This document shows positions 34,591 through 45,296 of a stretch of DNA of 64,000 nucleotides, piece by piece; the first letter of the stretch is position 1, and each line of letters begins with the position of its first letter. Made by a program: the position numbers and the translations under genes. The stretch covers positions 124,001 to 188,000 of the forward strand of contig JBCAMK010000017.1 in the NCBI GenBank assembly GCA_038503065.1. Direction: 5' to 3'. The notes under the pieces are model-generated. The model did no database searches. It had not been told where the DNA came from and saw only the letters and a program-made list of their open reading frames with translations. Source of the stretch: Paragyromitra xinjiangensis. Taxonomy: Eukaryota; Ascomycota; Pezizomycetes; Pezizales; Discinaceae.

Positions 34591-35522
34591 ATGACGCAGC
34601 CAAACCCCCAACCAAGCCCACAGCAGAAGTCGCCCGAGCAGCGAGACTCGCAGACACCGCTGCAGATCCTACCAGCGATGCTGCACGCTGTTGTAAGTTC
34701 CTATCCTCACCTTCACTGCGCACAGAAGCTAAAGAGAGCTCCAGTTCTGCCAAACTGCAGATGTATTTAACGCGCCGCAGCGGCAGCAACCACGCGCAGT
34801 GATCTACACGAATGCACAGATCCGCACGAGCGTGAGCGTGTGTAATGAACGATTCCAATATGCACTTGATCTGCTAGAAATGGACATTGTATGCATCCCC
34901 TCTCACTTTCTTGAACCACACTAACACCTTCAAGCTTAAAGCCAAAGCTACTCTCCGCCGCGACCTATCCCACCTCCGTGCCCTCGCAGCAGCTGAAGCC
35001 GCCGCCCGTCTAGCACTCGAAGAAGAAGCAGCTGCCAAAGAGCGCGCACGTATCGAAGCCGAAGCCCGAAAGCAACGTGAAGCCGAAGAGCAGCGTCGTA
35101 AAGCCGAGGAAGCAGCGAAAGCGGAAGAAGAGCGCCAGAAACGCGAGGCAGAGGAGAAGGAGGCAGAGCTACAGAGACAGCAGGACGCAGCTATGCAGGA
35201 CGTGTCTGGTGGGGAGAAATTGGTCTCGCCGGACAGCGCGAATAGCGGTGGGTTCGACTTTTTGTTTGATGATTTGCCGCCGCCTACGGCTATCGTGTCT
35301 GGTGTGGGTGCGGCTAGGAGGCCACCAGAGGCTCCGGCGCCTGCTGCACCGATGGCGAATGGAGATGCGGCGCCGGTGACGACGGGGGATTTCAATGATT
35401 TTTTGGCGAGCTTTTCGCCGGGTGTTGGGCATGGAGGTGCCGATGGGGGGATGGGAGGTGGGCAGCCGCTAGAGGATTCGGATCTGTTTGGGAATGGGTT
35501 CTTTTTTTATGAGGATACTTGA
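34591..35522 (+). CDS. charged coiled-coil protein with acidic/Gly-rich C-terminus, unknown function
   Basis: Not confidently recognised. Three exons, 34591-34692, 34745-34888 and 34935-35522, give 277 residues, all junctions in phase 0 (donors GTAAGT and GTATGC; branch site CACTAACACC). The N-terminus is Gln/Pro-rich, then a block that looks conserved (LQILPAMLHAV, then QQPRAVIYTNAQIRTSVSVC and FQYALDLLEMDI), then a long Ala/Glu/Arg/Lys helix at about residues 90-165, and finally a segment with repeated acidic-aromatic motifs (GFDFLFDDLPPP, GDFNDFLASFSPG, DSDLFGNGFFFYEDT) that resemble transcriptional activation domains. A nuclear transcription-related role, for example a Mediator-type subunit, is a guess only. 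The first intron acceptor was chosen because only CCAG at 34741-34744 keeps the frame. Confidence 0.75.
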
Positions 35523-37355
35523 GGGACGTTCCCAGGTTTTGCATTAAGGTGCAGGTTTTTTTTATTGGGAGTTTCCCAGGCTATTTTTGGAGCTTGGGAG
35601 CTCGAAAGATGGGACTCAGGCTTCAACACCCTTTCAACCTGAAAAACTATATATATTTGGTTAATTCGAGACGTATTACGAGAGCATCCTGGTTGAGCCC
35701 TACGGATCAGAAGGAATGCCTACCCCAGCCATTGGGCTGAGGAAACACCTTTCTAGTCTCCGAAAATAAAACATGTGTAATGAGAATATATTTGATTTGC
35801 AGTCAGAATCTAACCGTAAGAAGCCGTGGAAAACACCACAATAAGGCTTGAGAATCCCGAGTGACAATCTATGATGGTCGCTTGGTTGGATAAAAGTGAC
35901 AAGGACACTTGAGAATAAACCATCTACTAATTCAAAAGGTTTGCGATTTTTCAAATAACCAATGTAATTTGCAATTAGGTTACACTAGCGGGTTCGACCC
36001 ATACAAAGGCTTTCTAGTAAATACCACCACAGTTCCAAGGAAACACAAATGACGATGGCCTTAGAAATTCCCTCGCAGACTCCTCCCACAGGACACGGCA
36101 GGGGGAAATGATGACGATGGCTTTAGCCATCTTTATTTGGCCAGAATTGTGAATAAAATACAATAATTATGGAAAAATAGGCTGGGGACGAGACAGCTAC
36201 AGAGCCTAGCAGGAGAGAATAATGACGATGGCTTTAGCTATCGTCCTACAGTAATCCAAGTGCCATCGAGCCGCAAATTGAAGTTAAATCTGTGATGGCT
36301 TTAAAAATCGTCAGTAACTTTCTCATGCGGTAACAGCCTAGAGCTTCTTTTTGTGCAACGGACATCCTTACAGTATCGAGAGACCGAAACATCCTCTCTC
36401 AAGCCCCATTATGAGCGTAACAAGAAACGCCCCCGTCCAAAGGGCAGCACAAGCACAAGAAAATGATTCTCTTTTTTGGTAGCACCTTGTCGAAGCCCCC
36501 AGATACAGGCGTATAAACCGAGGAAACCATCTCCTTGCTCCTGTTCTGTCCATCCTTCCTCTTCAATACCCTCGGTCATCCGTTTGGTGGGCCAGAAGGA
36601 GAAATAGTTCGCTTTGATTGGTGCCTGGGCCCAAAAGAATGATTCTTTTTTTTGGGGATACCCACCAGATCCCATAAGATCCTCATTCCATCTCTAACCC
36701 CTGCTAATGTGGAATCTTGTCCACTACAGCTATCGTAAAGCGTTTTGTATCAAGAAAGATTGCTTGATTAATGACTAATCACAACATCATCCATGGAGGA
36801 GGGGACATCGAGAATGATCCTCTTTCTTGGTGATATTTTCTGCGCTCCCTCAGAAATAGTCGTTGTCCTCCTGTTATGTCAGGCTGGCACCTGTAGGGAT
36901 GTCTCCAAGACAAATCTGTCTCTTGATTGATACCCACTGATTGACATATCAATAGGAGATAGGGAATTCGAGAACGCCACATGTAAGATATTAGCACGGA
37001 TCGAAGACGTTATCGATGGACAGAAGCAGCTGTCGGGCGCCTGCAGAACAGTAAATTGACTAGAAGATGGTAGTGAATCTTGTGGGATAATCATTTTTCT
37101 AGCTGAAGGTATTTAGTTTTGTCCACCCAAGCCGACGATCTTCATTCGTTGTGGTTCTGTTATCCTGAATCGACTCATGAATAGAGATGTTGATCATTTA
37201 GGTGGTGGTGGAGACGTGCTGGGGATCGGTTGTTCCCGCCCAGAAACTCCTCGCCCAAATCTATAGTGTCGATCGATGAAGGGCGTGAGTGACTAAAATA
37301 GGTAGTTGTCGACAAGAGTTTGCACATCCCTATGCACCTCTTTTCCAAGTTCAGC
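35523..37355. other. intergenic region with hairpin repeats
   Basis: About 1.8 kb without a supported gene. Holds a dispersed hairpin-like repeat (36049-36312, listed separately) and three copies of a GAATGAT-C-T8-GG-like string near 36458, 36634 and 36810 at equal spacing of about 176 bp. Confidence 0.45.
36049..36312. repeat. four copies of a short interrupted palindrome, consensus GACGATGGC-TTTA-GCCATCGTC
   Basis: Copies: ATGACGATGGCCTTAG at about 36049, GACGATGGCTTTAGCCATC at about 36113, GACGATGGCTTTAGCTATCG at about 36224 and GTGATGGCTTTAAAAATCGT at about 36292. The second and third can form 7-9 bp hairpins with a TTTA loop. The copies are spaced by 60-110 bp in otherwise unrelated DNA. 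Confidence 0.6.
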
Positions 37356-37825
37356 CTAACCTCGACGATCCCTCTGCTCCTTGGCAACCTTCACCCTATC
37401 CCCCCACTGCAGCCCATATGAGAATCGATATTTCTTCCACGTTGCCGACACTGAAGACTGCGATCTGGGGCTTTAAAAGGCCATGCTATCGAAGAGCTAT
37501 CAAACCTTGTTAACTAACAACGATCTGAGGGATATCCTTCCGCCAAGCAAAACTAATCCCCAAGCCACCAAAAACAACAGAAGGATCTCCAACAACCTAC
37601 CTCAATTATTCTCTCCACTCACCCGATATTAACAGGGACGCATCTAGCAGCAGTAGCAGCAGTGATAACTCTAGTTGCAACACAAACCAGAGCAAGGAAC
37701 GAAATCATCCCAATCAGCAAAGATCCATCCATCCCCCACCTCCGTTCGTGATCTCGACCTCCCACAGTGTTAGGCACAAATCGAACCAGGTCCGTGAATT
37801 CGAGAACCCAGTGGCGCAAACCCAT
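37356..37825 (-). CDS. putative small single-pass membrane protein (candidate G)
   Basis: Not recognised. Two exons, 37623-37825 and 37356-37464, joined by an intron with a consensus GTGAGT donor and a CCCCAG acceptor, give 103 residues with a closed frame. The product has a hydrophilic N-terminus (RFVPNTVGGRDHERRWGM), one predicted membrane helix (SLLIGMISFLALVCVATRVI) and a basic tail (WKKYRFSYGLQWGDRVKVAK). The layout resembles the TWP-family genes but the sequence does not. The start at MGLRHW follows a GTG-initiated open frame, so the true start is uncertain. Confidence 0.4.
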
Positions 37826-38987
37826 ACCGTACGTCACCAGGCGATGACGTCATATACGTCATGATGCCAGCTCGATAGTTCATGAAGCGCTTTGAGCGTA
37901 GTTTTCTACTAACGCTGTCCAGCCCTTCGTAAAACAGCCAGAAGGGTTGTGACAGCAGATAACAAGGAAGAGCACCCGCTGTGATACCACTTTCCTACGA
38001 TCAAGATGAAGACATAGTCGATCAAAAGAAACAAGGATGTGGGAGACGAGATTGTGATGAAGAGAAGAGGACGACGATGGGAGAACGAGGGTGGTTGAGT
38101 ACCCCGCTAAATATTTCTCTTGGCGGAAAGCCCAGCTGATTAGTACGCACGGGCCATAAGGCCGCGGCGATAGCGGGTTTCTACTTAGCCCGTGCGAACA
38201 AACGAGAATGAGGGATTCTAATGAACGATCAAAGCCCTTGACAATAAATCTCAATTCTTTTTAACATTAAATCTTCTTTGTAACTGCGAGTATTGGCTTA
38301 CTTGCCTTGGTTTTGCACCAGAGAACCAATAAACTCACCGAGTGACAATTCGTGATGTGCAGCATTATCAGTCTTTGGATATTGATAACGCAACAACCTT
38401 TACGTCTATCGTTCTCTCACAGGAATTATCATTCGGAGAACCTAGAAAATTGGCATTAATAATGTTTCCTTTGACCCTCTTCTATCGCAATTCACGTGTC
38501 GACCTGCAAACCAAATTATTTCCACTTCCCTTCTCGAAGCTTCTAGGAAAAGCACAGGGGAAACGGTAAAGCATTCTTGGCCCATCTAGGGATTTATCCC
38601 TGTGACGGGTTTCGGAGTGGGGTAAACATAAATTCACCAGTATAGCACCATCAAACAAAGAAACACCTCACACAAAGCCAACAGCATACAGTCCCAGCAA
38701 CCCTAACCTTCATCGACATGGTAGTAGCAATCCTTCCCCTTGAAATTTGACATACTCCACTAAAGTACGTAGATAAAGTTCCGCAAAATACAAACAAGCA
38801 ACATGCAAGGTTGAAAAAAAGTCAAAAAATAAATGCATGAACCCAACCCTCCATCCCCTGAGCCCTAGAAAAAAGGGAAAATAATATGCATCGTTTCTTC
38901 CCCCTCATACAATCATTTGCGTTATACCATCCAAAGCAATGCCTTCTAAAAATTTCATATCGTATATCGTAATCCTATCTGCTGTTT
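37826..38987. other. intergenic region, no gene seen
   Basis: About 1.2 kb including the 3' side of the PP2C gene. Short open frames only. Confidence 0.5.
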
Positions 38988-40470
38988 CTAATGTTTTGAA
39001 GACAAGGTGTTCTCCGCTTCCTCCGTCTCACCACCATGACTTTTCAGCCCGGGGAACTTGCCGGTAGGGTCGAGACGCACGATCATGCAGCTGAGATTGT
39101 CTGACGAAAATCTGCCGAGAGCGTAGTCGACAAGCATCTTGCTCGCCTCCTGCGGGTCTTGGACGTTGCGAACGAGATCAACCGCCTCCTGATCTGAGCA
39201 GACATCCCAGAGCTATAATAAAAATGGAGTCAGCACACAAAATAAACGAGCAGGGAACGAAGCAAAGCGGCGAGAAAACATACACCGTCGCAAGCCAGTA
39301 TGATAAATTCATCTGCCTCAGATTGAAGAACAGTCTCAGTGGTATACGGGTGCCCTGTAACCAACTCCTTCATGTAGCTGTCTCCTAAGGCACGCGTGAC
39401 CGCCAAAACGCCTATACAAAAACCATACCAATTAGCCACACAACCCCTTCTTTCCCAAGGGAAGCGGAATGGCAGATAGGTGACGACTGACCATTGACAC
39501 GGTTATTTAATATCAATCCTCCTGCATTTGCAACCCGTTTCCCCTCGTTTTCATCGCTACCCTTGTGATCGTAACTCAACCTCAAAGCCTTCCCGTTTCT
39601 GCAAAGTACAATCCTAGCATCCCCAACATTCGCCGTGTACAAAACTCGCGATTTTTCTGTCGTCACGTTCAGCGTTGGTTTCGAATTCTCGTTATTGGTC
39701 GTCCCACCATTCCCTTTTACACCTTCCGACGGAGCCGTGTTGGTTGACGGCGACCTATCTTCCCACCTCAAAACTGCACAGACAGCAGTGCAACCACTAT
39801 TTCTAACCGGCAGCTTTTCCAGCTGTCCGTCACAATTTGTGAAGGTCATGTCGAGCAACTCCGGTATGGGAGTATTCGGGTGCTTCCTGATTGTCTCCTC
39901 AAGAACCAAATGTAGTTTCTTCCCACACCAATCCGCCGCATATGTCCCCGCATGACCATCAAAAATAGCAAAATAACCATTATCCGATTCCGCAACTTCC
40001 TCGGCCGAGATGGTGGAGGCAGTACCGGAAGTGTTTGTGGTACTTGAAGAAGGAGTGGCAGGAGGTAGCGGCTGGAGAAAATTGTAAAGAAAGGAATGCG
40101 TGTCCTCCATAGTCCTTCTACATTTTTTGTTCTTGTCCTCCGTCACACCAACCCTGAACGTACTCCTGGGACCCGGTTTCGATTCACCCGCAGAATTGTT
40201 CTGAGGGCCAGGGGAACCAGCAAGAGCATCATGTTTTGAGGCTGACTTTGATTCCTTGTGATCGTTATTGCTATTCCCGAGATTCGTAATCGAGTTTTTA
40301 GCTGAGGCTATAAAGGCTGAAGTTTTTGACGTGGAACCTCTACGCTTCTTATCCTCAGAAGCCGAAGTATTTCCCGTCGAGGGTGAATTTCCAGGCTTCG
40401 CAGTGGTAATGGAAGCAGCCTCAGCAGCGGCTGAGGGAGAGGAGCCATTATTGTGGTTATTGCCGAACAT
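38988..40470 (-). CDS. ptc1: PP2C-type Ser/Thr phosphatase, Ptc1-like
   Basis: A Mg/Mn-dependent phosphatase of the PPM family, expected to dampen MAP kinase (HOG, cell-wall) signalling as yeast Ptc1 does. Three exons on the minus strand, 39492-40470, 39284-39411 and 38988-39212, give 443 residues. Motifs: [10 protein letters not shown] near residue 120, [10 protein letters not shown] near 170 (metal ligands), [43 protein letters not shown] and [10 protein letters not shown]. The first about 105 residues are Ser/Asn-rich and probably disordered. I start at MFGNNHNN; the frame is open 24 codons further upstream without an ATG, so a spliced upstream start cannot be excluded. A Ser/Thr/Gly/Asn-rich insert separates the CAVLRWED and [10 protein letters not shown] strands. 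Confidence 0.92.
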
Positions 40471-40794
40471 CCTGGCGAGGATTCCGCCGGGGCTGGTAAA
40501 CGAACGTCGCTTTTCAGCCAGCTTTCCTATAGGCAATTCCACTGCCGACCGCGCCGAAGGGTAGTTTTAGCGTGTTCTAAATCCGTGAAATCGAACGATT
40601 GTAAGTTTGTGCCTGGAAAGGTCACTATGACGTTTGGATTTAGGTTTCGACTGTCGCTCGGGGTGTTTCTAAGTATACAGGTGCGGGGTGCGGGAATTTC
40701 TCTGTTCAGAAGGGACTCCGTACGTGGCACGATACGGATAAGCTCTGACTGGGGGGTGGAGGTTTGCTGGGTCAACCTGTTTAATCGGTTACTT

Positions 40795-41163
40795 TTAGAC
40801 TACAGGGTGCAGGATAATATATGCAGGCCCGAGCGTCTTTCGAACCGTACCTTCGGTACCCGCTATTTCTCTCCGGGCGAAGTTGCTGAAGATGTTGAGG
40901 GGAGCAACGATGACGATGGAGACCGTAACGGAGCGAGTTTTCAACGTGTTTTTGATGAAGATGTGCTGGATGGTAGAGGAGATGGTCGATGAGAAAGAGT
41001 TCAGCAAACCTAGGATCAGTATAAGAACGGCGGAGATGGAGCGGGCAGAAGATATGAGATCTTGGAAGCTGGTACGTAGTTCGTGAAAGCAGGCGGAGAC
41101 ACAAGCGCCTAGGCAGTGGGTCGAGGGGCAAGGCAGCTGAGTGGCTGCCGTTCGCGTCCAATA
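40795..41163 (-). other. possible exon of an unrecognised membrane protein
   Basis: The minus strand is open for about 120 codons with no ATG at its upstream end. The sequence reads CVSACFHELRTSFQDLISSA, then a hydrophobic stretch (ISAVLILILGLLNSF) and a second (VTVSIVIVAPLNIF) separated by a basic segment. Composition resembles real protein more than neighbouring frames do, but no start exon or homologue is recognised. It could also be chance upstream of the PP2C gene. Confidence 0.2.
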
Positions 41164-42889
41164 CGAGCCATTCTATTCGCCAAGACCGGTTGCGATTGCC
41201 CCCTGGGCACTTCGTCATCGTAACCATCCACTGCTGGTGTCCATAGAATTGAAGCACAGCTTCAGTTCAATACCGGTATGTACGAGGAAGGGGATTTAAT
41301 CTACGATGGGCGGTTGCGGAGCCTCAGTAAAGGTGCTCATCAGATTTCGGCTGTTTCCCAAGCCTAGAGTCCATTCTATCACCTAATCCTTTCTCGTCCT
41401 TCGATCGTGATCGTCCTATTTTTATCGTGATGCCGATTTCTATGCACCTCTCCTTTGGTCCTAGGTACCACTCTTTGTGATGAGGAAACGTATACTATCT
41501 TGGTTTTCAGAATATGCCGTAATACTGAGAGCTGAACTCCATCTCTTCGAACTGCAGCTCCTAGATGGGTTATTCCCATTAAACAACCGTAGTTGATCAA
41601 GAAGACAAGCCTTAATTTTCGAATTCTTCGTAACTCTGATACGCTTTTAATTAAACTAATTAGTTTTCTAGCGGCTAGAGTCTACGAATAACAACTGCCA
41701 CTAGTTACTATTTCTTGAATAGTTTTCAGGTTGCTGAAATTCATGAATATACGCGCGGTTACTGTGTTGGGCAGGCTTCGATAAGGCTACATGAAGGTTC
41801 ACTGATCAGCAGATCAATACGGGGAATATACTGTTGTTACATTTACGTACATACTGGAGCTCACTCAGCTTTCCCGTTTCCAAAGGACATTTTGTATCCA
41901 GCGGAGTTCAGTGAGCCTTCCCTAATGCTTATTTCTAATTATAACTATCAATGGTTCCGACCGAGAAGCGCTTGATCTCTTATCCGCGACGCCCAAGATC
42001 CGCGATGGCAGATGATTGCACGGGCCACCTGCAACCTAATTTCCTCTAATATTTAATTATAAGAATTAAGAGGGTTCTAAGAGAAACCCTGGAGGAAGAG
42101 CCGGAGAAGCTTTCCAACCTGAAGAAAATTCCCCGCAACTCACGATATAACCGCACAATTTCGATAACGGCTGGCATGTGCTACGCAAAGACTTATCGCC
42201 CAACAATAGATAGATATGGTGATCAAGTAACAGTATAGGCCTAGTTGACAGGCTGCCCCACCGGAGAATTTCCAAAAACATCCTTGGCCTGCCGAATCGT
42301 GTTCCCAGGGTTGTTTCGAGCTTCGAACGTTCAGGGAGTCTGGTGAATGTAGGACCAACCAAGTTTTTCACCGAATGTATGTTATTTCCTCAAAAAATCC
42401 AATCGAGGTGGGCGCTCACGATGTTGGCTTGTGAGAGTTCGGCAACTCTTCAATTATATATGCCGACACACTGCCGGATGCAATCGAGGCTATACCGGCC
42501 AGCCCACTAAAGAACGAACCACAGGCGAAAACGAAGCAAACACCAGGTTGGTCTCTTTGGATTTAAGCTTTTAATGGACTGCCAAAGAAACGAAGGCATG
42601 TACCTGCGTAAAAGAGGCGAGAACGAAACGGTCACGGGACAGGAAGCCATCTTGTTCTCGATTTTCACACACCATCCTCGACTCGTGCGTCGTCCTGGAC
42701 TAAAAAACGTGCCCAGCTGCAGGGTGAGGGAGCAAATAGGACCCATTGCAGTAGTTCACAGAGCTGGTATGACGGCTGAAGAAGGATAAAGACTCGCGAA
42801 GAGGACCGTTTTGCCCCCCCACACAGGACACATTGCACACCCTCCTTTCTGCTAGCCAACCAGCGCGTGCGGTCCACACACCCAACTCG

Positions 42890-43480
42890 GCGCCTCCCCT
42901 CCCCCTCTCTTCGCTTACTCGCAGTTTTTTGGCTTTCCACACACGCCTGTCCTTTCTTTTTTCTTTTTCTTTTTCCTTTTCTTTTCCTTCTTTTTTTTCT
43001 CTTTCCCTTCCTTCTTCTCTCCTCTCCTCCTCTCTCCTGCTCGCTGCTTTTTCTTGCTTCTGTTTCCTTCCCTCACTCACACCCCTCTCCCTCTCCTCGT
43101 CTCCACTCTTCATTACTTTTCCTTTTCTCCTCCCTTCCCCCTCCTCTTCTCGTTCATCATCCTCCCCATTTTCTCTTCCCATCTCTTCTTCCTTTCCTCT
43201 CAAGGCGTTTGGACCGGAAAAATTGCCTTTTTGTTTTTTCCTCTCGTCTTCCCTTTCGCTCCTATTCCACCCTCCCTTTCATCTCTTTGTGTCCTGAAGA
43301 GGTGGTATAGGTGGTCACGTCGTCTTCTCATCTTCGGTTTTTACGACTTTTTCCAATTGTCTCCGCTTCTCTCTCATCTCTCTCTCATCTGTCTCCATCG
43401 CTTTCCCTCTCTTAGCGCGCTTCAACTCTCGCGTGTATCTTCGTCTTCCTCATCCTCGTCATTTTCGCTGAATCACCCCC
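42890..43480 (+). promoter_or_regulatory. long pyrimidine tract in the leader of the pub1-like gene
   Basis: Nearly 600 bp of C/T-rich plus strand ending about 190 bp before the pub1-like ATG. CT-rich blocks just upstream of start sites are typical of highly expressed filamentous-fungal genes; this one is unusually long. Confidence 0.5.
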
Positions 43481-43666
43481 CGGTCGATCTCTGACAGCGC
43501 TCTTTCTTCGTCGTTGTCGAGTTTCTTTTCAGGCTTTCCTCGGTTTAGTATCGACTCGAAACGAGAAATAAACACTTTGGTTCCGCTGTTCTAAACGCTC
43601 ACGCAAGAAAAAAAAAGAAAAATTTTCAAGTGGAATATTGCTTTGCAACACAAAATTCATTTCAAT

Positions 43667-45296
43667 ATGTCTCAAGATAATCAAAACCCCACTGTTCAGC
43701 CTGGTAATCAGTCAAGTCACATGCCCCCGCCCCCCCTCCCTCCCGTCATCATCCCGCAGAACACCAACCCGATCCCGACGGCTATCACTTCGCCGATGTC
43801 GGTTTCTGGTGTGACCTCGCCTACTTCCGCTGGTGGGTTTGTTCGCCGTGCTGCTCCCGAGCCGAACAAAAGGGCTTTGTATGTCGGTGGTGTGGATCCC
43901 CGTGTTACCGAGGAGATTTTGAAACAGATCTTTGAGACAACTGGTCACGTCCAGAGTGTTAAGATCATTCCAGACAAAAACGTACACATACCCCGCTATT
44001 CCGATAATCTTTTGATAAAGTGTCACTCTGTAGTCTAACTGTGTCTACTCAGAGTAAGGGGTACAACTATGGTTTCATTGAATACGATGATCCTGGTGCG
44101 GCTGAGCGTGCCATGGCAACTTTGAACGGCAGAAGAATTCATCAGGCTGTATGAGCCCAATATCCTTGGGAGTTATAAATAAGTATCTAACAGTATCGAA
44201 TGTGTAGGAAATCCGTGTCAACTGGGCCTATCAGTCCAACCAGTCCAGCAAGGAGGATACTACTAACCACTTCCACATATTTGTTGGTGACTTATCTAAT
44301 GAAGTTAACGATGAAGTCTTGACACAAGCCTTTTCTGCTTTTGGATCTGTTTCCGAGGCCCGTGTCATGTGGGATATGAAAACTGGTCGCTCCCGCGGCT
44401 ACGGTTTCGTTGCTTTCCGTGAACGTACAGATGCCGAGAAAGCTCTGAGCAGCATGGATGGTGAATGGCTTGGTTCTCGTGCGATTCGCTGTAACTGGGC
44501 CAACCAGAAAGGCCAGCCCTCAATCTCTCAACAGGCTGCCATGGCTGCCATGGGAATGACACCTACCACTCCGTATGGTCACCATCATTTCCCTACCCAC
44601 GGCGTCCAGAGTTACGACATGATTGTTCAGCAGACACCCCAGTGGCAGACAACTGTTTACGTTGGTAATCTTACACCTTACACTACTCAGAACGACCTCG
44701 TTCCGTTGTTCCAGAACTTTGGCTATGTTGTCGAGACCAGGTTCCAGGCCGACAGAGGGTTCGCATTCGTTAAGATGGATACCCACGAGAATGCCGCGAT
44801 GGCCATCTGTCAGCTTTCTGGGTACAACGTTAATGGGAGGCCGTTGAAGTGCAGCGTATGTCTAATCCCCTTATACAATTTCCTATACCACCACTAATAA
44901 AATTTCTAGTGGGGTAAGGATCGTCCTCCAACTGGTCAGTATGACGGATATTCCCCACAGCAACCCAACACCCCTCAATACCCTCCCCAAACTCCTTCCG
45001 CCTACTTCCCGCAGTACGGCGGCCCGATGACTCCTCAGGGTCCTCCTGGCTCCGCCGGTGGACCGAACGCTATCCAAGGACATGGACCCCAGTCACCTGC
45101 TGGACCATCCCCACCTGGTAGATGGCAAGATCAGTCTCAGGGCTTTGGAGGACCCCAGAGTGGCTCTGGCTATGGAGGTGTCCCGCAGAGCGCTGGTGGG
45201 TACGGACGTGGAAACGGTGCTGGGACTCCTGGCGGCTGGGGCAATAATTCTGCCGGTGGCTTCGGAAGCAACGGTTTTGGAGGATACCAGCAGTAA
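43667..45296 (+). CDS. pub1: poly(U)/poly(A)-binding protein with three RRMs, Pub1/TIA-1-like
   Basis: An RNA-binding protein expected to bind AU-rich mRNAs, affect mRNA stability and join stress granules. Four exons, 43667-43981, 44053-44148, 44208-44855 and 44910-45296, all in phase 0, give 481 residues. RRM1 starts near residue 71 with RNP2 LYVGGV and RNP1 KGYNYGFIEY. RRM2 has IFVGDL and RGYGFVAF. RRM3 has VYVGNL and RGFAFVKM. Each RRM is followed by family-typical segments (IRVNWAYQ, IRCNWANQKG, LKCSWGKDRPP). The N-terminus is Pro-rich and the C-terminus is Gln/Pro then Gly-rich (GGYGRGNGAGTPGGWG), a low-complexity tail typical of condensate-forming proteins. The start follows an A-rich leader and the long pyrimidine tract. 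Confidence 0.95.

Larger units (their letters stand above)
40471..43666. other. intergenic / leader region between divergent ptc1-like and pub1-like genes
   Basis: About 3.2 kb. The PP2C side has a possible membrane-protein exon (listed separately). From about 42870 to 43500 the plus strand is almost pure pyrimidine (long C/T runs), then AT-rich to the pub1-like ATG, as in a long fungal promoter and 5' leader. Open frames in the C/T tract are compositional artefacts. Confidence 0.5.

Noticed and set aside
42833..43494. Overlapping plus- and minus-strand open frames of 130-170 codons
   Set aside because: They lie in the pyrimidine tract before the pub1-like gene; the products are Ser/Leu/Phe or Glu/Arg low-complexity, with no start context or domain.
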